From Rhypophila decipiens (Eukaryota > Ascomycota > Sordariomycetes > Sordariales > Naviculisporaceae), in assembly GCA_033297075.1 (NCBI GenBank), contig MU858110.1:123604-187603 (forward strand): 64,000 bases of DNA, written 5' to 3'. Both the position numbers and the translations under genes were made by a program. The notes beneath the pieces were generated by a model. It did no database searches, was not told where the DNA came from, and saw only the letters and a list, made by a program, of their open reading frames with translations. Shown here in pieces: positions 60,566-64,000 of this stretch. Each line of letters starts with the position of its first letter. Position 1 is the first letter of the stretch.

Positions 60566-62134
60566 CTAGTTTGCCGTTGGATCCACTTCCGCCATGGGCA
60601 AATTCGAATCGTCATGACCAACAATCGAGTCTGCCACCTTCCAGATCTGAAGCAGATTGTCCTCGGCGGCGCTGCACACCAGCCATGGGTCATTAGGGTT
60701 CCAGCTGAAGTCTGCCAAATGGTTCGTGTGGCCGCCATGCATGAAGAGCAGCTCCGGCGGGCCGTCCTCCTGGTCGTCGGGGAGTTGTTCGTCTCCAACC
60801 CGACTCAGATCCCAGAAGATAAGCCTCCTGTCGTAGCTTCCGCTGCCTAGGATGCTCGACTCTGTCGGGTGCCAGGAGAGGGAGGTAACGGCATCATTGT
60901 GACCTTGTAGCGTGTGTATCTTTTGCTTTAGATTTCGGAGATCCCAGATGCCGATAGTCTTGTCGGCAGAAGCAGTGGCGATGAGGAACTCAGAGCGGGG
61001 GTTGAAAGCCAAAGCATTGATCGCATCCAGGTGACCATCGCGAGCCACAACAGCCGCCCTGTCCGTCTCAGCACGGCGGACATCGATAATCTGGAGCGTG
61101 AGATCATCCGACACAGTACCGATCCAGTGCTTCACGAAGGGATGGTATTGTACGTCATTGACAATGTTCTTGTGGTGCGTGTATCTTCTCGAGGGCTTCA
61201 GCTGTTTACCCGGTGACTCGAGGGTTTTCAGGTCCCTATTGTGCGGTTAGCAGAAGGTAGGAGGAATACTGGCTTAGTTGTATCGACGTACCAAAGCAGA
61301 ACAGTGTGGTCCTCACTACCGGTAGCCAGACAGCCTTCCTCATGGGGGCTCCAGTTCAAACCAAAGCCTTCCTCCGTGTGTCCAATCAGCTCGATCTCGG
61401 GAGCCGGAGTGCCTGCTGGTGTCGAACTGTGTTTCGTGCGGTCGAAGATGAGCACTCGCCCATCCACCGCGAGCGTCGCGATAATGTCGGGATTCTGTGG
61501 TTGGTATCGGGCTTTGTTGACTTCGCCTGGATGATCTATCTTTTGGACAATGTTGAATTTGATCACCAGGGGTTCGCCCTTGCTTCCATAGCCACCGATC
61601 TCACCGCGCTCCTCGTCGTAGTCTTGGGGATTTGGCTCGACAGTCTTGGGGATTTCCACCTCGGCGACTTGGAGATAGTTGGGTTTTCCCTCCGCTGTGT
61701 GGGTTCCAAGGAGGAGCCTGTGCACGGTGTGGTTCTTGTCTTTCACGTCCTTGACATCTGGGAACCATTGTGTCGTCAGGGTAGGCCATTCGAGCGCAGT
61801 GCTTGTTGAAACATTAGCCAGGTTCTTGGAAGAAAAGAGACGAAGGGTGCTCACCTCAGAATCATGTCATACAAAAAAGGGCTGTTCTTCTTCCAAGTCT
61901 TGTACTCTGTGCTATTTGTTAGCCGGGGCAATTCTTCGTCACGATTTGTTCAACCAATAAAATCCATTGGAGAGCGAGAAACAAACCTTCGTTGATGATG
62001 CGCTGCTCTTGATCGAGATCATCCTGATCCTCCATGTTGGCTAAACTAGTGTCAGTATTGTGTGTTACTTGACAAGTGACCTCTTGAAGCTGTCGCATAC
62101 CGTCCACATCATCCACAATTTCGGCGGGCGCCAT
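60566..62134 (-). CDS. HAT2: Histone acetyltransferase type B subunit 2 / RbAp48-like WD40 protein (439 aa)
   Basis: Histone H3-H4-binding WD40 protein of the HAT1 complex and, in many eukaryotes, of CAF-1 and deacetylase complexes. Exons are 62134-62101, 62040-61987, 61906-61855, 61801-61292 and 61235-60566, joining to 439 aa, the normal family length. The N-terminal helix contacts histone H4 in this family (INEEYKTWKKNSPFLYDMIL, made across two junctions), followed by STALEWPTLTTQWFPD. The family loop VEIPKTVEPNPQDYDEERGE is present. Seven blades follow, with GHTEEGFGLNWSPHEEGCLA, DHTVLLWDL, GHLDAINALAFNP, ADKTIGIWDLRN, GHNDAVTSLSWHP, YDRRLIFWDLSRVG, and the final GGHTNHLADFSWNPNDPWLV. It ends in an acidic short tail. 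All key features are intact. Confidence 0.95.
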
Positions 62135-62640
62135 TGTCAGGGTGGTGCGCAATCAAGAACTCAATTGAATGGTGATTTGAGCACTATGAAGTGGAAACTC
62201 GGGGGCTTATGGTCAAGCGTGAGAGACGAATATAATGGTTAGTATATGAGCACGGCGAGGTTGATCGCGCAGTGTGTGTTGAAGAAGGTTTTCGGAGATC
62301 GAATCGAAACTTCCAAAGTGGCAGGGTTAGAGGTTCCGGGAAGAAGTCAGTTTAAGTTGACGCGACGCGACTTTCCAATTTAGCTCCCAGTCGCCTCAAA
62401 CGGAAGCTCCAACCTCTAGCGTATCCGTGCGTATTGGATGCTTATCGTTTTTGCGGACCCACTTAAAAGTTGAGGTTTGCGATCTGGGGTCCGCTGCGGG
62501 GCAACCATCCCTTTGGGGACACAATGCCCGGCTTGGCGCTATTTTTTTCCCAGCCAGTCAAATCGCGTAGAAAAGTAGGCTCTACTTCAACATACTGATC
62601 AATGGCTCAAAATACCTAAAAAACTGGGACGAATCCACTA
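62135..62640. other. Upstream region of HAT2
   Basis: Promoter and leader of the minus-strand HAT2 gene. No other feature found. Confidence 0.5.
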
Positions 62641-62674
62641 GTCTAGAACCCTACCACTAGGCTACGGACCCCCT
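62631..62674 (-). other. tRNA-like fragment with Pol III A-box
   Basis: On the minus strand GGGTCCG is followed by TAGCCTAGTGGTAGGG, which fits the A-box consensus (TRGYNNARNNG) and the D-arm of a tRNA. A B-box-like GGATTCGTCCC follows only about 20 nt later, too close for a whole tRNA, and no complete cloverleaf can be folded by eye. It is probably a tRNA-derived repeat fragment. Confidence 0.4.
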
Positions 62675-62693
62675 TTCTTCAAAAGGATGTAGA

Positions 62694-62720
62694 ATTTCAA
62701 GTCGAACGCCGACTTGAAAT
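62694..62720. repeat. Perfect hairpin, 11-bp arms and 5-nt loop
   Basis: ATTTCAAGTCG at 62694-62704 is followed by AACGC and its exact reverse complement CGACTTGAAAT at 62710-62720. It is not followed by a T-run and lies in no gene. Confidence 0.8.
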
Positions 62721-62822
62721 CAAGGGTTATATACATATCGTAACAAAAACGTGAAATCAACACCAGTTAAAGTGGGAAGGGGTTCGAATTCTAGGCTAAA
62801 ATACAAGAACTTAAATAACATG

Positions 62823-63039
62823 TGTGACGGGCTGGGCCCTGTGAGGGCCTCGGCAACCCTCGGCCGTGGCACCGAGAATGGTGGGGCTCTGCCCCACCAG
62901 CGACCCTTGATGAAGCTATTCCCACTCTGATGGGCGAAGCCCATCAGACCTCTTTTCTCGTCTCTTCTTTCTCCTTCAAGTTTCGCGTTTTCGTTGTGAA
63001 CGCTTAGCTAGTTGCAATACACTACCTTAGCCCATTACA
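62823..63039. mobile_element. Solo LTR with 5-bp target-site duplication
   Basis: A 217-bp GC-rich block begins TGTGACGGGC and ends CCCATTACA, giving TGTGA/TTACA near-inverted termini with TG..CA ends. The pentamer ACATG flanks it directly on both sides (62818-62822 and 63040-63044). This is what remains after recombination between the two LTRs of a retrotransposon. No internal coding region is next to it. Orientation and superfamily (Copia or Gypsy) cannot be told from the LTR alone. Confidence 0.8.
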
Positions 63040-63044
63040 ACATG

Positions 63045-63818
63045 GAAAAAAACAATAATTTACTATAGTAGGCTATAATAATATAAACAACGTTAAAAAA
63101 AGCTATAATAAGGTTATAAATAGTCTTAAATGCTTATCCTAGTACTTACTTAATATATTGATTAATATATAGTATACTTTATAGTAAAAAAACATCTTAA
63201 TCTACTTATAAAGAATCTTATTAAGGACTATAACCTTAATTAAAATTTATCCTAGTATTTGCTTAAAACTTAACATAGTCTTTCTAAACTATTAGCTTAA
63301 ATAAATTATATATAGCTTAAGCTTTAAAAGTCACTAATAATTAAAAATAATATTAATATTAACTAAGCTGTATTAATAGTAATATTTCTCTATCCTATTA
63401 AAGTTATTAATACCTATAAACTACTTTTAGTAAAATATAAAATAATAACTAATAATCTTATTAATTAACTAGGTATAAAAATCTTAGTATTAGGACTTTA
63501 AATTAGTCTTAAATTTAGTATTAAAACTAGTATTTTTCTAAATTAAATATATATTCATAATAATAAGTTCTAAAAATAGCTAGTTAGCATTTATATTAGA
63601 AAGAAAGAAGAAGTAATAAACTTACTAAGAAGAAAGTTATAAAGAATTACTTTATTATACTTATAGTAGTAGTAATAAGAGTAAATATTATTTATATATA
63701 ATTAATTACTAATATTAATACTATTTATATTTATATTATAATTATATATAATTAGGAGCACTAAGTACTATATTCTACTAGTATGAACTAGCTAATAAGT
63801 AATACCAAAGTTAGAAAT
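63045..63818. repeat. RIP-like A/T island
   Basis: About 770 bp made almost wholly of A and T, with TpA very abundant and C and G rare, starting immediately at the solo LTR and stopping sharply at 63818. No ORF is possible because stops are dense. This composition is characteristic of old repeats mutated by repeat-induced point mutation in filamentous ascomycetes. The original element cannot be identified. Confidence 0.75.
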
Positions 63819-64000
63819 TGTAACGATCGTGACATACCACACCACTACGTAACATAGCCCAAAAGAGCAACTAGACTTGATTGGAAGATCCAATCAAGTA
63901 AATGATATGTATAGTACGTATGAGGGTGTATAGGGTGGTTGTTCCTCTATACGATCCTCACACTACCCCCTCCTAATGGGCCCTCCGGTAGGCTAGTAAG
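63819..64000. mobile_element. Possible edge of a second LTR element, running off the window
   Basis: At 63819 composition switches abruptly from the A/T island to normal, and the sequence starts with TGTAACGATCGTGACATACC, an LTR-like TG start with TGTAA. The matching end would lie outside the window, so no target duplication can be checked. Confidence 0.35.

Noticed and set aside
10028..64000. Biosynthetic gene cluster, CRISPR array or defence system
   Set aside because: The gene set is eukaryotic housekeeping plus orphans. No backbone synthase, repeat-spacer array or NLR-type protein was found.

Overview
This is a window from a filamentous ascomycete, most likely a Sordariomycete-type Pezizomycotina. 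The evidence is short introns (about 50-80 bp) with GT..AG ends and CTAAC/CTGAC-like branch points, monocistronic genes on both strands separated by 1-4 kb, and proteins of typical ascomycete type (CTDK-I kinase with an RS-rich head, DUF3433 membrane protein, HDA2/3-like chromatin protein). The right end is a nearly pure A/T island of the kind left by repeat-induced point mutation (RIP). I see no bacterial-style operons.

Layout. Position 1-120 may hold the 3' end of a gene entering from the left. 4161-5357 (+) encodes a Ser/Pro-rich orphan. A 374-bp non-coding transposon with 45-bp inverted repeats and an 8-bp target duplication sits at 6905-7278. A possible 41-aa gene lies at 9902. 10847-12047 (-) is an ELO-family fatty-acid elongase. 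13853-14661 (+) is cytochrome c oxidase subunit 6 (COX5A family). 15853-20125 (-) is a 1363-aa protein with an N-terminal chromodomain, an HDA2/HDA3-like region and a coiled coil. 21949-24296 (+) is a secreted acid-sphingomyelinase-like phosphodiesterase. 24605-28153 (+) is a kelch-type ectodomain fused to two DUF3433 membrane modules. 28867-31136 (-) is an F-box/LRR-like protein.

The right half continues with glycogen synthase at 32300-34649 (-), whose last intron and last exon are tandemly duplicated downstream. 36968-38002 (+) is an Asn-rich protein and 40574-44169 (+) is the CTDK-I kinase (CTK1-like). A minisatellite block lies at 45350-45710. 46858-48854 (-) is an NRP1-like RNA-binding protein with a degenerate exonuclease fold. 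51987-52405 (+) is a Pmp3-family membrane peptide built from three very short exons. 53988-56213 (+) is a low-complexity orphan, 57041-59590 (-) an F-box protein, and 60566-62134 (-) the histone-binding WD40 protein HAT2/RbAp48. The window ends with a tRNA-like fragment, a solo LTR with intact 5-bp target duplication, the A/T island and the edge of another LTR-like sequence.

The genes are mostly independent housekeeping functions: respiration, very-long-chain fatty acid synthesis, glycogen synthesis, Pol II CTD phosphorylation and chromatin. Two chromatin genes (the chromodomain/HDA2-3-like protein and HAT2) are on the same window but 40 kb apart. I found no secondary-metabolite cluster, CRISPR array, rRNA or complete tRNA. 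All splice models are read by eye from splice signals and reading-frame continuity; no alignment or search was run.
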